Shown piece by piece: positions 53,628-61,550 of a DNA stretch of 64,000 nucleotides. A program made the translations under genes and the position numbers. The notes beneath the pieces were generated by a model that ran no database searches, had not been told where the DNA came from, and was given only the letters and a program-made list of their open reading frames with translations. The stretch spans positions 208,242 to 272,241 of the forward strand of contig CAJUTV010000002.1 in assembly GCA_910589305.1 (NCBI GenBank), read 5' to 3'. The first letter of the stretch is position 1. Each line of letters starts with the position of its first letter. The stretch is from an uncultured Lachnospira sp. (GTDB lineage: Bacteria; Bacillota; Clostridia; Lachnospirales; Lachnospiraceae).

Positions 53628-54155
53628 ATGAAAAAATTAGAAACTATACAAGATGATTATGGCAATAAAGTAGTTGTAATTCCTGATATAATTTTTGCAA
53701 ATAAGCAAAATATTGATTGGGATGAAGTAGAGATATATTTGAAACAATATGTGGGAGAAATTGTTGTTATAACAGAAAGTAAGGATATTATATATTGTGG
53801 AAAAGATTTTCCTAACGAGTTTACAGGTTCAAAATATACAAGAAAAACAAAAGGTGCAAGAGCTAAAGCAAAAGCAAATGCAGTACAAGGAATACGAGAA
53901 ATGGTAGAAATTGCCACAAATAAAACATTTCGCGAAAATCATAAGGAAAAGCACAAATCTGATGCTAGAAATGGTTGGTATTATTATACTACACGATTTG
54001 CACTTCCGATTTATAATAATGAAATAAAGACGAGCCAATACAATATATATGTAGGCTGTCTGGTAGTTAATTGTACTTTGGGAGAAAAGATGTATCTTTA
54101 TGATTTGGTGGATATAAAAAAAGAAGCAAGTAACCCATTCAAGACTACAAAGTAG
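53628..54155 (+). CDS. Unknown protein between scpA and scpB, possibly BECR-fold nuclease-like
   Basis: 175 residues, not assigned with certainty. Strongly basic centre (KYTRKTKGARAKAKANAVQ) and a C-terminal half with NGWYYYTTRFALPIY, YNIYVGCLVVNC and KMYLYDLVDIKKEAS. The pattern of a helix, then histidine (ENHKEKHKSDA), then three strands ending in YLYDLVDI resembles Barnase-EndoU-ColicinE5-RelE-like nuclease domains. Own promoter-like TATAAT and a terminator-like inverted repeat at its end mark it as an insertion into scpAB. Confidence 0.5.
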   Translation: MKKLETIQDDYGNKVVVIPDIIFANKQNIDWDEVEIYLKQYVGEIVVITESKDIIYCGKDFPNEFTGSKYTRKTKGARAKAKANAVQGIREMVEIATNKTFRENHKEKHKSDARNGWYYYTTRFALPIYNNEIKTSQYNIYVGCLVVNCTLGEKMYLYDLVDIKKEASNPFKTTK

Positions 54156-54185
54156 TCAAATGGTACAAAACTGCTTCTTTCTTTA
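54119..54185 (+). terminator. Possible terminator at the end of the inserted gene
   Basis: AGAAGCAAGT against ACTGCTTCTTT, with an inner GACTAC-AAA-GTAGTC hairpin. T-rich after the stem. Confidence 0.4.
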
Positions 54186-54198
54186 AAGAGGTTAGCAT

Positions 54199-54291
54199 AT
54201 GAAGTTGATTTTGTCAAGTGAGAAAGTTGCACAAAAATACCAGTCTGACAGACAGTTGCTAAAATTTTGTAAAGGTGAAATAGATATATAA
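54199..54291 (+). CDS. Small open reading frame of 30 codons before scpB
   Basis: Starts with ATG after AAAGAGG at good spacing and encodes a basic peptide (MKLILSSEKVAQKYQSDRQL and ten more residues). It lies between the inserted gene and scpB. Could be a small partner of the inserted gene, a leader peptide or chance. No recognised family. Confidence 0.3.
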   Translation: MKLILSSEKVAQKYQSDRQLLKFCKGEIDI

Positions 54292-54321
54292 AGTAAATGA
54301 ATATATGTTGCGGAGGAAATG

Positions 54322-54924
54322 ATGAATTTAAGTAAAACAGAAGCAGCAATTGAAGCCGTGCTGTTTGCTATGGGAAATGCTGTGGAAGTGGATAAACTGG
54401 CAGCAGCGATAGGACATGATGTGGATACAACAAGAAAAATTGTACATAATATGATGGATAAGTATGAAGATGAAAATCGTGGTATTCAGATTATTGAATT
54501 GGAAAATTCCTATCAAATGTGTACCAAGACCAATTATTATGACCAGTTAATAAAAGTTGCAAGTACACCTACAAAATATGTATTGACGGATGCTTTGCTG
54601 GAAAATTTGTCAATAATAGCTTATAAACAGCCTATTACAAGAATGGAGATTGAAAAGATACGCGGTGTGGGCTGTGGACATGCCATTAATAAACTGCTGG
54701 AATATGGATTAGTCAAGGAGCTGGGCAGGCTGGATGCACCTGGCAGACCTGTATTATTTGGCACGACACAAGAATTTTTAAGAGCATTTGGCGTACATTC
54801 CATAGAGGAACTTCCTGTGATTAGCGAGGAAGTTGTTGAACAGTTTAAAAATGAGGCAATGTTAGAAGTTCAAGCAGGTGATTTAGAAGAGCAAGAACAT
54901 GAACAGATGACATTGAGTATTTAA
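54322..54924 (+). CDS. scpB: Segregation and condensation protein B
   Basis: 200 residues. Two winged-helix domains; KTEAAIEAVLFAMGNAV at the N-terminus and AYKQPITRMEIEKIRGVG near 105 are signature segments, followed by GRLDAPGRPVLFGTT. Binds ScpA in the SMC complex. GGAGG at 54312-54316 favours ATG 54322 over 54319. Its stop TAA is made by the first bases of a family A repeat. Confidence 0.93.
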   Translation: MNLSKTEAAIEAVLFAMGNAVEVDKLAAAIGHDVDTTRKIVHNMMDKYEDENRGIQIIELENSYQMCTKTNYYDQLIKVASTPTKYVLTDALLENLSIIAYKQPITRMEIEKIRGVGCGHAINKLLEYGLVKELGRLDAPGRPVLFGTTQEFLRAFGVHSIEELPVISEEVVEQFKNEAMLEVQAGDLEEQEHEQMTLSI

Positions 54925-54960
54925 CATCAACAAGGAAGTTACCGCTTTAATATAGGTGTA
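54919..54960 (+). repeat. Family A intergenic repeat, copy A7 (5' part only)
   Basis: TTTAACATCAACAAGGAAGT, then ACCGCTTTAATATAGG. Provides the scpB stop. Followed by an AT-rich stretch. Confidence 0.55.
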
Positions 54961-55090
54961 AAACATTTTTTGATAAATCTTTATAAATAAAGATTTTTAT
55001 AGATAAAAAATTTTTGCAAACAAAAATAGAGGAATAATAAAATAGCGTTGATATATTATGTGTAAAAGCAGCGCAGAAATGAGGGTAAAA

Positions 55091-56485
55091 ATGGAAAGAG
55101 AAGTTGCATGGAATAAGTATAATGAGGAGAGTGTAAAGGACGTATTTGCTTTTGCAGAAGATTACAGACAATTTATCAGCAAGTGCAAGACAGAGAGAGA
55201 ATGTGTAAAGGAAGCCATTGTTATGGCTGAAAGTGCAGGTTATAGAAATTTATCGGATATTATTGAGCGCGGCAAAACATTAAAAGCGGGCGATAAAGTT
55301 TATTGTGTCAATATGAATAAAGCAATTGTGCTTTATTGTGTGGGAAAACAGCCTATAGAAAAAGGCATGAATATATTGGGTGCACATATTGACTCTCCGC
55401 GAATTGATATCAAACAAAATCCATTGTATGAGGACAATGAGTTAGTATTGCTTGATACACATTATTATGGCGGAATCAAAAAATATCAGTGGGTAGCTAT
55501 GCCTATGGCATTGCATGGCATAGTTGCTTTAAAAAATGGTAAGAGTGTGGAGATTACAATGGGTGAAAAAGCAGATGAACCGGTTGTAGGAATATCGGAT
55601 TTGTTGATTCATCTTGCAGGTGAACAGATGGATAAAAAAGCAAGCAAGGTTATTGAAGGAGAAGATTTGAATGTCCTTGTGGGAAGTATGCCAGAAATCG
55701 GTGTAAAACCTAAAAAAGATGAGAAAGAAAATGTAAAAAAATATATATTAAAACTTTTGAAAAAACAGTATGGGATTGAAGAAGAAGATTTCCTTTCTGC
55801 TGAGTTGTGTGTTGTGCCTGCCGGAGCAGCAAGAGACTATGGATTTGACAAAAGTATGATTATAGGATATGGACATGATGATAGGGTGTGTGCTTATCCT
55901 TCGTTGGTGGCACAGCTTAACACAGAAAATCCGGAAAAGACAACCGCATGTATTTTGGTTGATAAAGAAGAGATTGGAAGTGTTGGTGCAACAGGTATGC
56001 ACTCAAAGTTTTTTGAAAATATGACTGCTGAATTGATGAATCAATGCAATCAATTTTCAGAGTTGGCACTAAGAAGAGCATTAGCAAATTCAAATATGCT
56101 TTCATCGGATGTCAATTCTGCATTTGACCCTAATTATCCATCGGTTAGTGAAAAGAAAAATGCATCTTATTTTGGTAAAGGCGTTGTGTTAATGAAATAT
56201 ACAGGAGCCAGAGGAAAGAGCGGTTCTAATGATGCCAGTGCGGAATATATGGCGCATTTAAGAAAGATTTTAGACGATGCAAAGATTAGTTATCAGACGG
56301 CTGAACTTGGAAAAGTTGATGTTGGCGGCGGCGGAACGATTGCTTATATACTTGCTAATTATGGAATGAATGTGATTGACAGCGGCGTTGGTGTGCAAAA
56401 TATGCACGCACCATATGAGGTTATCAGCAAGGTGGACTTATATGAAGCGCTAAAAAGCTATGAGGTATTTTTAAGAGAAGCGTAA
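55091..56485 (+). CDS. M18-family aminopeptidase
   Basis: 464 residues. Dinuclear zinc aspartyl aminopeptidase family. Metal ligands lie in GAHIDSPRIDI near 95, YGHDDRVCAYPSL near 260, DKEEIGSVGATG near 295 and near the C-terminus NMHAPYEVISK. Cytoplasmic peptide turnover. ATG 55091 follows TGAGGGT; an extension to 55058 lacks an RBS. Confidence 0.9.
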   Translation: MEREVAWNKYNEESVKDVFAFAEDYRQFISKCKTERECVKEAIVMAESAGYRNLSDIIERGKTLKAGDKVYCVNMNKAIVLYCVGKQPIEKGMNILGAHIDSPRIDIKQNPLYEDNELVLLDTHYYGGIKKYQWVAMPMALHGIVALKNGKSVEITMGEKADEPVVGISDLLIHLAGEQMDKKASKVIEGEDLNVLVGSMPEIGVKPKKDEKENVKKYILKLLKKQYGIEEEDFLSAELCVVPAGAARDYGFDKSMIIGYGHDDRVCAYPSLVAQLNTENPEKTTACILVDKEEIGSVGATGMHSKFFENMTAELMNQCNQFSELALRRALANSNMLSSDVNSAFDPNYPSVSEKKNASYFGKGVVLMKYTGARGKSGSNDASAEYMAHLRKILDDAKISYQTAELGKVDVGGGGTIAYILANYGMNVIDSGVGVQNMHAPYEVISKVDLYEALKSYEVFLREA

Positions 56486-56519
56486 GAAAATAAGTGATGA
56501 TGAATGAAAGGGAATACCA

Positions 56520-57476
56520 ATGAAGTGGAATAAATATTCAATACAGACAACAACACAGGCTATTGATTTTATTAGCTGTATGCTTGGTGAATTGGGAATT
56601 GAAGGAATCGAAATCGAAGATAATATTCAGCTTACACAACAAGAGGCAAAGACCATGTTTGTTGACTTTATACCCGATTTGCCGCCCGATGACGGTTTAG
56701 CAAAGGTGCATTTTTATATTGATGTAGAGGAAGATGATAAAAGCATTCTTGATAAAGTAAAAAATGGGTTGGAAGAATTAAGAGCATTTGTTGATATTGG
56801 CGAAGGCACATTGACAGAAAGCCAGACAGAAGATAAAGACTGGATTAATAACTGGAAACAGTATTGGCATACGTTTATGATTAATGATTTATATATCAAA
56901 CCTACATGGGAACCAGTAACAGACGAGATGAAAAATCATCCGGTACTTTCGATTGACCCTGGCACGGCATTTGGGACAGGTTCTCATGAGACAACAAAAT
57001 TAGTGATTAAACAGCTTCAAAAATATGTGAAACCAAAGGATAAAGTGCTTGATGTGGGGTGTGGCAGCGGGATATTATCCATTGTTGCATTAAAATATGG
57101 AGCTGACTTTGCACTTGGCACAGACCTTGACCCCAATGCAATTGTAGCTGCCAATGAAAATGCAAGACAAAATGATATTGCTGCTGATTTATTTAAAGTG
57201 ATTGAGGGCAATATTATAGATGATAAAGCGATACAAGAACAGTGCGGATATGATTGCTATGATATTGTGTGTGCCAATATACTTGCGGACGTGTTGATTC
57301 CATTGTCTGATGAAATAACAAAGCATATGAAAAAAGGTGCTTACTTTATTACATCAGGAATTATTAATACAAAGGAAAAAGAGATTATTCAATGTTTTGA
57401 CAATAATCCTTTATTGGAAATAGTTGATGTCAATCGTGACGGCGAATGGGTAAATGTAACAGCAATGAAAGTATAA
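56520..57476 (+). CDS. prmA: Ribosomal protein L11 methyltransferase
   Basis: 318 residues. SAM-dependent methylation of L11. SAM motif DVGCGSGILSI near 180, preceded by DPGTAFGTGSHETT and followed by CANILADVLIPL, all typical of PrmA. RBS AAAGGGAA. Part of the prmA-rsmE pair common in Firmicutes. Confidence 0.95.
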   Translation: MKWNKYSIQTTTQAIDFISCMLGELGIEGIEIEDNIQLTQQEAKTMFVDFIPDLPPDDGLAKVHFYIDVEEDDKSILDKVKNGLEELRAFVDIGEGTLTESQTEDKDWINNWKQYWHTFMINDLYIKPTWEPVTDEMKNHPVLSIDPGTAFGTGSHETTKLVIKQLQKYVKPKDKVLDVGCGSGILSIVALKYGADFALGTDLDPNAIVAANENARQNDIAADLFKVIEGNIIDDKAIQEQCGYDCYDIVCANILADVLIPLSDEITKHMKKGAYFITSGIINTKEKEIIQCFDNNPLLEIVDVNRDGEWVNVTAMKV

Positions 57477-57482
57477 TAAAGG

Positions 57483-57545
57483 GTTGTATAAAGCTATAAG
57501 CAAGCAGTGAGCGCATTGTGAATAGCTGCTTGACTTGATTTATGG
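57483..57545 (+). repeat. Family A intergenic repeat, copy A8 (3' part)
   Basis: CTATAAGCAAGCAGT, GCATTGTGAATA and GCTGCTTGACTT match the 3' helix of A4. Lies 111 bp before rsmE. Confidence 0.5.
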
Positions 57546-57655
57546 TATAGAAATATAAATACAATGTAGTTTATCAAGAATGAAGACTTGAAGAAACATT
57601 GAAAACAACGAAAAGATGGAAAGGGGAGAACTGCTCTGTTTTGAGTAACAGTGTT

Positions 57656-58396
57656 ATGTATCATTTTTTTGCTGCACATGAAAATATATATAAAAATCAT
57701 ATAGAAATAGTTGATGATGATGTCAATCATATAAAAAATGTATTGCGGATGAAAGTCGGCGATAAACTGCGCATTAGCAGCGGCGATAATATAGACTATA
57801 TTTGTTGTATATCCACAATTGATGAAAATAAAATAAAAGCAGATATCCTTTCCATAGATGAGACGGGAAATGAATTGCCCATTAAAGTATATCTGTTTCA
57901 AGGGCTTCCAAAGCAGGAAAAAATGGAATTAATTATTCAAAAAATGGTTGAATTAGGCGTTTATTCAATTATTCCTGTGACGATGAAGCGATGTGTTGTC
58001 AAGCTTGATAACAAAAAGGCAAAAAGCAAGGTACAACGCTGGAATAATATAGCCGAAAGCGCTGCAAAGCAGAGCAAAAGAAGTATTGTTCCACAAGTTC
58101 AGCAGGTGATGACGTTTAAAGAGGCATTGACCTATGCTCAAAATCTGGATATCAAGCTTTTGCCTTACGAGTGCGCCGAAGGTATGGAACAAACAAGAAA
58201 TATTATTGAACAATTAGCCGTCGGTCAAAGTGTTGGAATTTTTATAGGACCAGAGGGCGGTTATGATTTATCAGAGCTTGAATTAGCAAAACAATATGAA
58301 TGGGAAAGTATTACGCTTGGAAAGCGGATACTTCGGACTGAGACGGCTGGAATAATGTTAATGTCGGTTTTGATGTATAAAATGGAAGGATTCTAA
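57656..58396 (+). CDS. rsmE: 16S rRNA (uracil-1498-N3)-methyltransferase
   Basis: 246 residues from ATG 57656 (MYHFFAA, the family start). SPOUT fold with the C-terminal knot motif FIGPEGGYDLSELELA and LGKRILRTETAG. PUA-like N-terminus. No good RBS precedes 57656; TTG 57641 would sit about 12 nt after GGGGAG and adds five residues, so the start is not certain. Confidence 0.92.
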   Translation: MYHFFAAHENIYKNHIEIVDDDVNHIKNVLRMKVGDKLRISSGDNIDYICCISTIDENKIKADILSIDETGNELPIKVYLFQGLPKQEKMELIIQKMVELGVYSIIPVTMKRCVVKLDNKKAKSKVQRWNNIAESAAKQSKRSIVPQVQQVMTFKEALTYAQNLDIKLLPYECAEGMEQTRNIIEQLAVGQSVGIFIGPEGGYDLSELELAKQYEWESITLGKRILRTETAGIMLMSVLMYKMEGF

Positions 58397-58417
58397 GAGA
58401 AAGGTATGGTTACTAGC
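58394..58417 (+). repeat. Family B-like leader before the cysteine desulfurase
   Basis: GAGAAAGGTATGGTTACTAGC then GTG. Same spacing from AAAGG (13 nt) and the same GGTATGGTTA core as B2. Confidence 0.4.
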
Positions 58418-59590
58418 GTGGAAGTATATTTAGATAATGCTGCAACGACCAAAGCGGCAAAAGAAGTTGTTGAGATGGTTTCAAAGGTGATGTTTGAAGA
58501 TTATGGCAATCCTTCGTCCAAACATACAAAAGGTGTTGAAGCAGAAAAATATATCAAACAAGCTTTAGGAACAATATCAAAAACATTAAAATGTCACGAA
58601 AAGGAAATTATATTTACTTCCGGCGGTACAGAATCCAATAATATGGCAATTATTGGTGCAGCTATGGCAAATAAGAGAAGCGGTAATCAAGTTCTTGTAT
58701 CCAGCGTTGAACATTCGTCTGTAAAAGCACCATTTCGATACCTTGAAAAGCAAGGCTTTCAGGTGGATTATATTCCTGTTCTAAAGAATGGAATGATTGA
58801 TTTAGAAAGTTTTAAAAATATGTTGACTGATGATACAATTCTTGTTTCAGTTATGATGGTCAATAATGAAATTGGGACGATGGAACCTATACAAGAAATA
58901 GGAAATATTATAAAAAAATTTAATAAAAATATTCTTTTTCATGTGGATGCGATTCAAGCCTATGGCAAAATGAAAATTGTTCCAAAAAAATATAACATTG
59001 ATTTAATGTCGGTAAGCGGACATAAATTGCATGGTCCAAAAGGCAGCGGATTTTTGTATATCAAAGAAAAGACAAAGATAAATCCTATTATAACTGGGGG
59101 AGGACAGCAAAATAAGATGCGTTCAGGAACAGAAAATGTACCTGGAATTGCAGGGTTAGGCAAAGCAGTCGAATTGATATATACATCGGATTTTGATAAA
59201 AAGATACAGTATTTGTATGATTTGAGGGCATATTTTATTGAAAAGCTAATGATGTTGGATGATGTGTATATAAATGGTGTTTGTGACAGCGATTGTAAAA
59301 AAATGCAGACTGCTGCTCATGTTGTCAGTGCTAGTTTTAAGGGAATAAAAGCAGAGGTATTGCTTCATGCGCTTGAAGAAAAAAATATTTATGTGTCTTC
59401 AGGCTCTGCTTGTTCTTCTAATAATCCAGGAGTTAGTTCAACATTGATGGCAATTGCATTGGATAAAGAACTTTTAGATTCAACACTTCGTTTTAGTTTT
59501 TGTTTTGATACGACAAAAGAACAGTTGGATTATACGATTCAGGCATTAAAAGAATTATTGCCAACATTAAGAAAATATAAAAACTATTGA
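58418..59590 (+). CDS. Cysteine desulfurase, NifS/IscS type
   Basis: 390 residues. PLP enzyme that makes a protein persulfide from cysteine. PLP lysine in SVSGHKLHGPKGSG near 195; active cysteine in SSGSACSSNNPG near 330. N-terminus VYLDNAATTKAA is the family start. GTG 58418 matches that start and the spacing in family B leaders; ATG 58406 is in frame but only 1 nt after the RBS. It sits 13 bp before thiI and is therefore probably its sulfur donor for s4U (as NifZ in Bacillus). Confidence 0.9.
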   Translation: MEVYLDNAATTKAAKEVVEMVSKVMFEDYGNPSSKHTKGVEAEKYIKQALGTISKTLKCHEKEIIFTSGGTESNNMAIIGAAMANKRSGNQVLVSSVEHSSVKAPFRYLEKQGFQVDYIPVLKNGMIDLESFKNMLTDDTILVSVMMVNNEIGTMEPIQEIGNIIKKFNKNILFHVDAIQAYGKMKIVPKKYNIDLMSVSGHKLHGPKGSGFLYIKEKTKINPIITGGGQQNKMRSGTENVPGIAGLGKAVELIYTSDFDKKIQYLYDLRAYFIEKLMMLDDVYINGVCDSDCKKMQTAAHVVSASFKGIKAEVLLHALEEKNIYVSSGSACSSNNPGVSSTLMAIALDKELLDSTLRFSFCFDTTKEQLDYTIQALKELLPTLRKYKNY

Positions 59591-59603
59591 TGAGGAGAAA
59601 GAA

Positions 59604-60794
59604 ATGTATAAAGCATTTTTAATTAAATATGGGGAGATTGGTGTAAAAGGAAAAAATCGATATCTTTTTGAAGATGCACTTGTGAGACAAATACGTTTTG
59701 CATTAAAAGATGTTGAAGGGGATTTTGCAGTTACCAAAGAAAATGGACGTATTTATGCGACTGCAAAATCTGATTTTGATTATGACGAGGCAGTAGAGGC
59801 ACTGCAAAGAGTCTTTGGCATTGTTGGCATCTGTCCTGTTGTTCAAATTGAAGATAAGGGATTTGATGATTTGGCAAATGAGGTTATCAAGTATTTTGGA
59901 GCGGCTTATAAGGATATATATGAAGAGAAAGAAATAACATTTAAGGTCAATGCCCGCAGAGCTAGAAAAAATTATCCGTTAAACTCAATGGAAATCAATA
60001 TGGATATAGGGGAGCGGCTTTTAGATGCCTATCCAAAGTTAAAGGTAGATGTACATAAGCCTGATGTGTTGATACAGATTGAAGTGCGCAGTATGATTAA
60101 TATCTATTCCATAGAAATTCCAGGCGCAAAGGGGATGCCTATCGGAACGGCGGGCAAGGCTATGCTTTTGCTTTCAGGAGGAATTGACAGTCCTGTTGCA
60201 GGATATATGATAGCAAAACGAGGTGTCTCAATAGAGGCAACTTATTTTCATGCACCGCCTTATACAAGTGAGCGCGCAAAACAAAAAGTAGTTGATTTGG
60301 CAAGGCTGGTTTCAAGGTATTCAGGACCAATTACATTAAATGTAGTTCAATTTACCGATATACAATTGGCTATCTATGAGAAATGTCCGCATGACGAACT
60401 TACTATTATTATGAGAAGATATATGATGAAAATAGCGGAGGATTTGGCAAAACAAAGCGGATGCATGGGACTTATCACAGGCGAGAGTATCGGACAAGTT
60501 GCAAGCCAGACCATACAGAGTTTATATTGTACCAATGAAGTATGCACTATGCCAGTTTTTCGACCTGTTATAGGTTTTGATAAACAAGAAATTATTGATT
60601 TATCAGAAAAAATTGGTACATATGAAACGTCCATTCAGCCTTTTGAGGATTGCTGTACAATATTTGTTGCCAAGCATCCAGTTACCAAGCCAAATCTTAA
60701 TGTTATAAAAAAGGATGAAAAACAGCTTGATGACTGTATTGAAGAATTGTATAAAAAAGCAATAGATACTGTGGAACGAATTGTTATTCAATAA
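59604..60794 (+). CDS. thiI: tRNA 4-thiouridine synthase ThiI (short form)
   Basis: 396 residues. Ferredoxin-like and THUMP domains (to about 165) then a PP-loop ATPase with LLSGGIDSPVAGYM near 190. It ends soon after QPFEDCCTIFVAKHP, so the C-terminal rhodanese domain of E. coli ThiI is absent, the usual form in Firmicutes. Sulfur is expected from the adjacent desulfurase. RBS GAGGAGAAAG. Confidence 0.94.
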   Translation: MYKAFLIKYGEIGVKGKNRYLFEDALVRQIRFALKDVEGDFAVTKENGRIYATAKSDFDYDEAVEALQRVFGIVGICPVVQIEDKGFDDLANEVIKYFGAAYKDIYEEKEITFKVNARRARKNYPLNSMEINMDIGERLLDAYPKLKVDVHKPDVLIQIEVRSMINIYSIEIPGAKGMPIGTAGKAMLLLSGGIDSPVAGYMIAKRGVSIEATYFHAPPYTSERAKQKVVDLARLVSRYSGPITLNVVQFTDIQLAIYEKCPHDELTIIMRRYMMKIAEDLAKQSGCMGLITGESIGQVASQTIQSLYCTNEVCTMPVFRPVIGFDKQEIIDLSEKIGTYETSIQPFEDCCTIFVAKHPVTKPNLNVIKKDEKQLDDCIEELYKKAIDTVERIVIQ

Positions 60795-60814
60795 AAACTT
60801 TTTAAAAATCTGTA

Positions 60815-60870
60815 ATCAGGCTATGAGCTGTAGTAAAGTATATTGCAAATCGCTGCTTGATTTAGCGTAT
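60815..60870 (+). repeat. Family A-like fragment, copy A9
   Basis: GAGCTGTAGTAAAGTATATTG, CAAATCGCTGCTTGATTT. Resembles the 3' helix of A8; weakest member. Confidence 0.3.
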
Positions 60871-60896
60871 TTTTTATTAATCAATAGAATGAAGAT

Positions 60897-60958
60897 AAAA
60901 CACCCACAGTTTTGCCATATATAAAGATTCCTACATGGCGGTTTACTGTGGGGTGTTT
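60897..60958. terminator. Bidirectional terminator between thiI and the HPr-like gene
   Basis: AACACCCACAG pairs with CTGTGGGGTGTT (one bulge) and GCCAT with ATGGC. On the minus strand the stem is followed by TTTTATC, so it mainly ends the HPr-like transcript. Confidence 0.7.
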
Positions 60959-61031
60959 GATTAACAGAAGGTTATTTAAAACACAGCCTTTTGTTATATT
61001 GTGACAAACCTTAAAAACGTCAAGATTAAAC

Positions 61032-61262
61032 TTAAACGATATAAGGAGCAAGAACAGAAAGAATCGTATCAATATCATTGTCTGCATGAATGTTTAAATC
61101 AATTGGCTGAGATAAATCGAGACTGAAAATACCCATAATGGATTTGGCATCAATCACATATCGTCCTGATACAAGGTCAAAATCGACATCAAACTTTGTA
61201 ATGTCATTTACAAAAGATTTCACCTTGTCTATTGAATTTAATGAAATTTGAACAGTTTTCAT
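61032..61262 (-). CDS. HPr-like protein without the phosphorylated histidine
   Basis: 76 residues, HPr length. The regulatory-serine region AKSIMGIFSLDLSQPI is well kept, but the N-terminal GLHARPAA loop with His15 is replaced by NSIDKVKSFVND. It cannot carry PTS phosphate through His15. By analogy with Crh, which also lacks that histidine, a regulatory role is likely. Strong AGGAGG with 5-nt spacing and own promoter. Confidence 0.8.
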   Translation of the reverse strand: MKTVQISLNSIDKVKSFVNDITKFDVDFDLVSGRYVIDAKSIMGIFSLDLSQPIDLNIHADNDIDTILSVLAPYIV

Positions 61263-61303
61263 AAGAACCTCCTAATTTATAAATAATATTTTGTCTAATA
61301 TTA

Positions 61304-61332
61304 ATAATAATGATATTGGTATTGATTGTCAA
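61304..61332 (-). promoter_or_regulatory. Promoter of the HPr-like gene
   Basis: Minus strand TTGACA, 17 nt, TATTAT. Strong match. Confidence 0.75.
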
Positions 61333-61375
61333 TGATTTATCAATCAAATTTTTAGTAAATAAAGCAGAAAATGGT

Positions 61376-61508
61376 TTTAACATCATCAAGGAAGTACACT
61401 GTTTCAATATCGCAGAGTTATAAGCAGGTGTGATGGGGATTTCTATTGTGATAGCAGTTAGGTGGTTTAAGCAAGTGGTAAAATGGATTGTGAATATCCT
61501 TTAACCAC
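61376..61508 (+). repeat. Family A intergenic repeat, copy A2
   Basis: CATCATCAAGGAAGT, TTTCAATAT-GCAGAG-TATAAGC, GATAGCAGTTAGGTGG, TTTAAGCAAG and GGATTGTGAATATCC. The 3' part is closed by GTGGT/ACCAC, where A4 has AAGCAGC/GCTGCTT. Ends 42 bp before mtaB. Confidence 0.7.
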
Positions 61509-61550
61509 ATATTTATTAAAATAAATATTATAAAGAGAATGGAGTATTGC

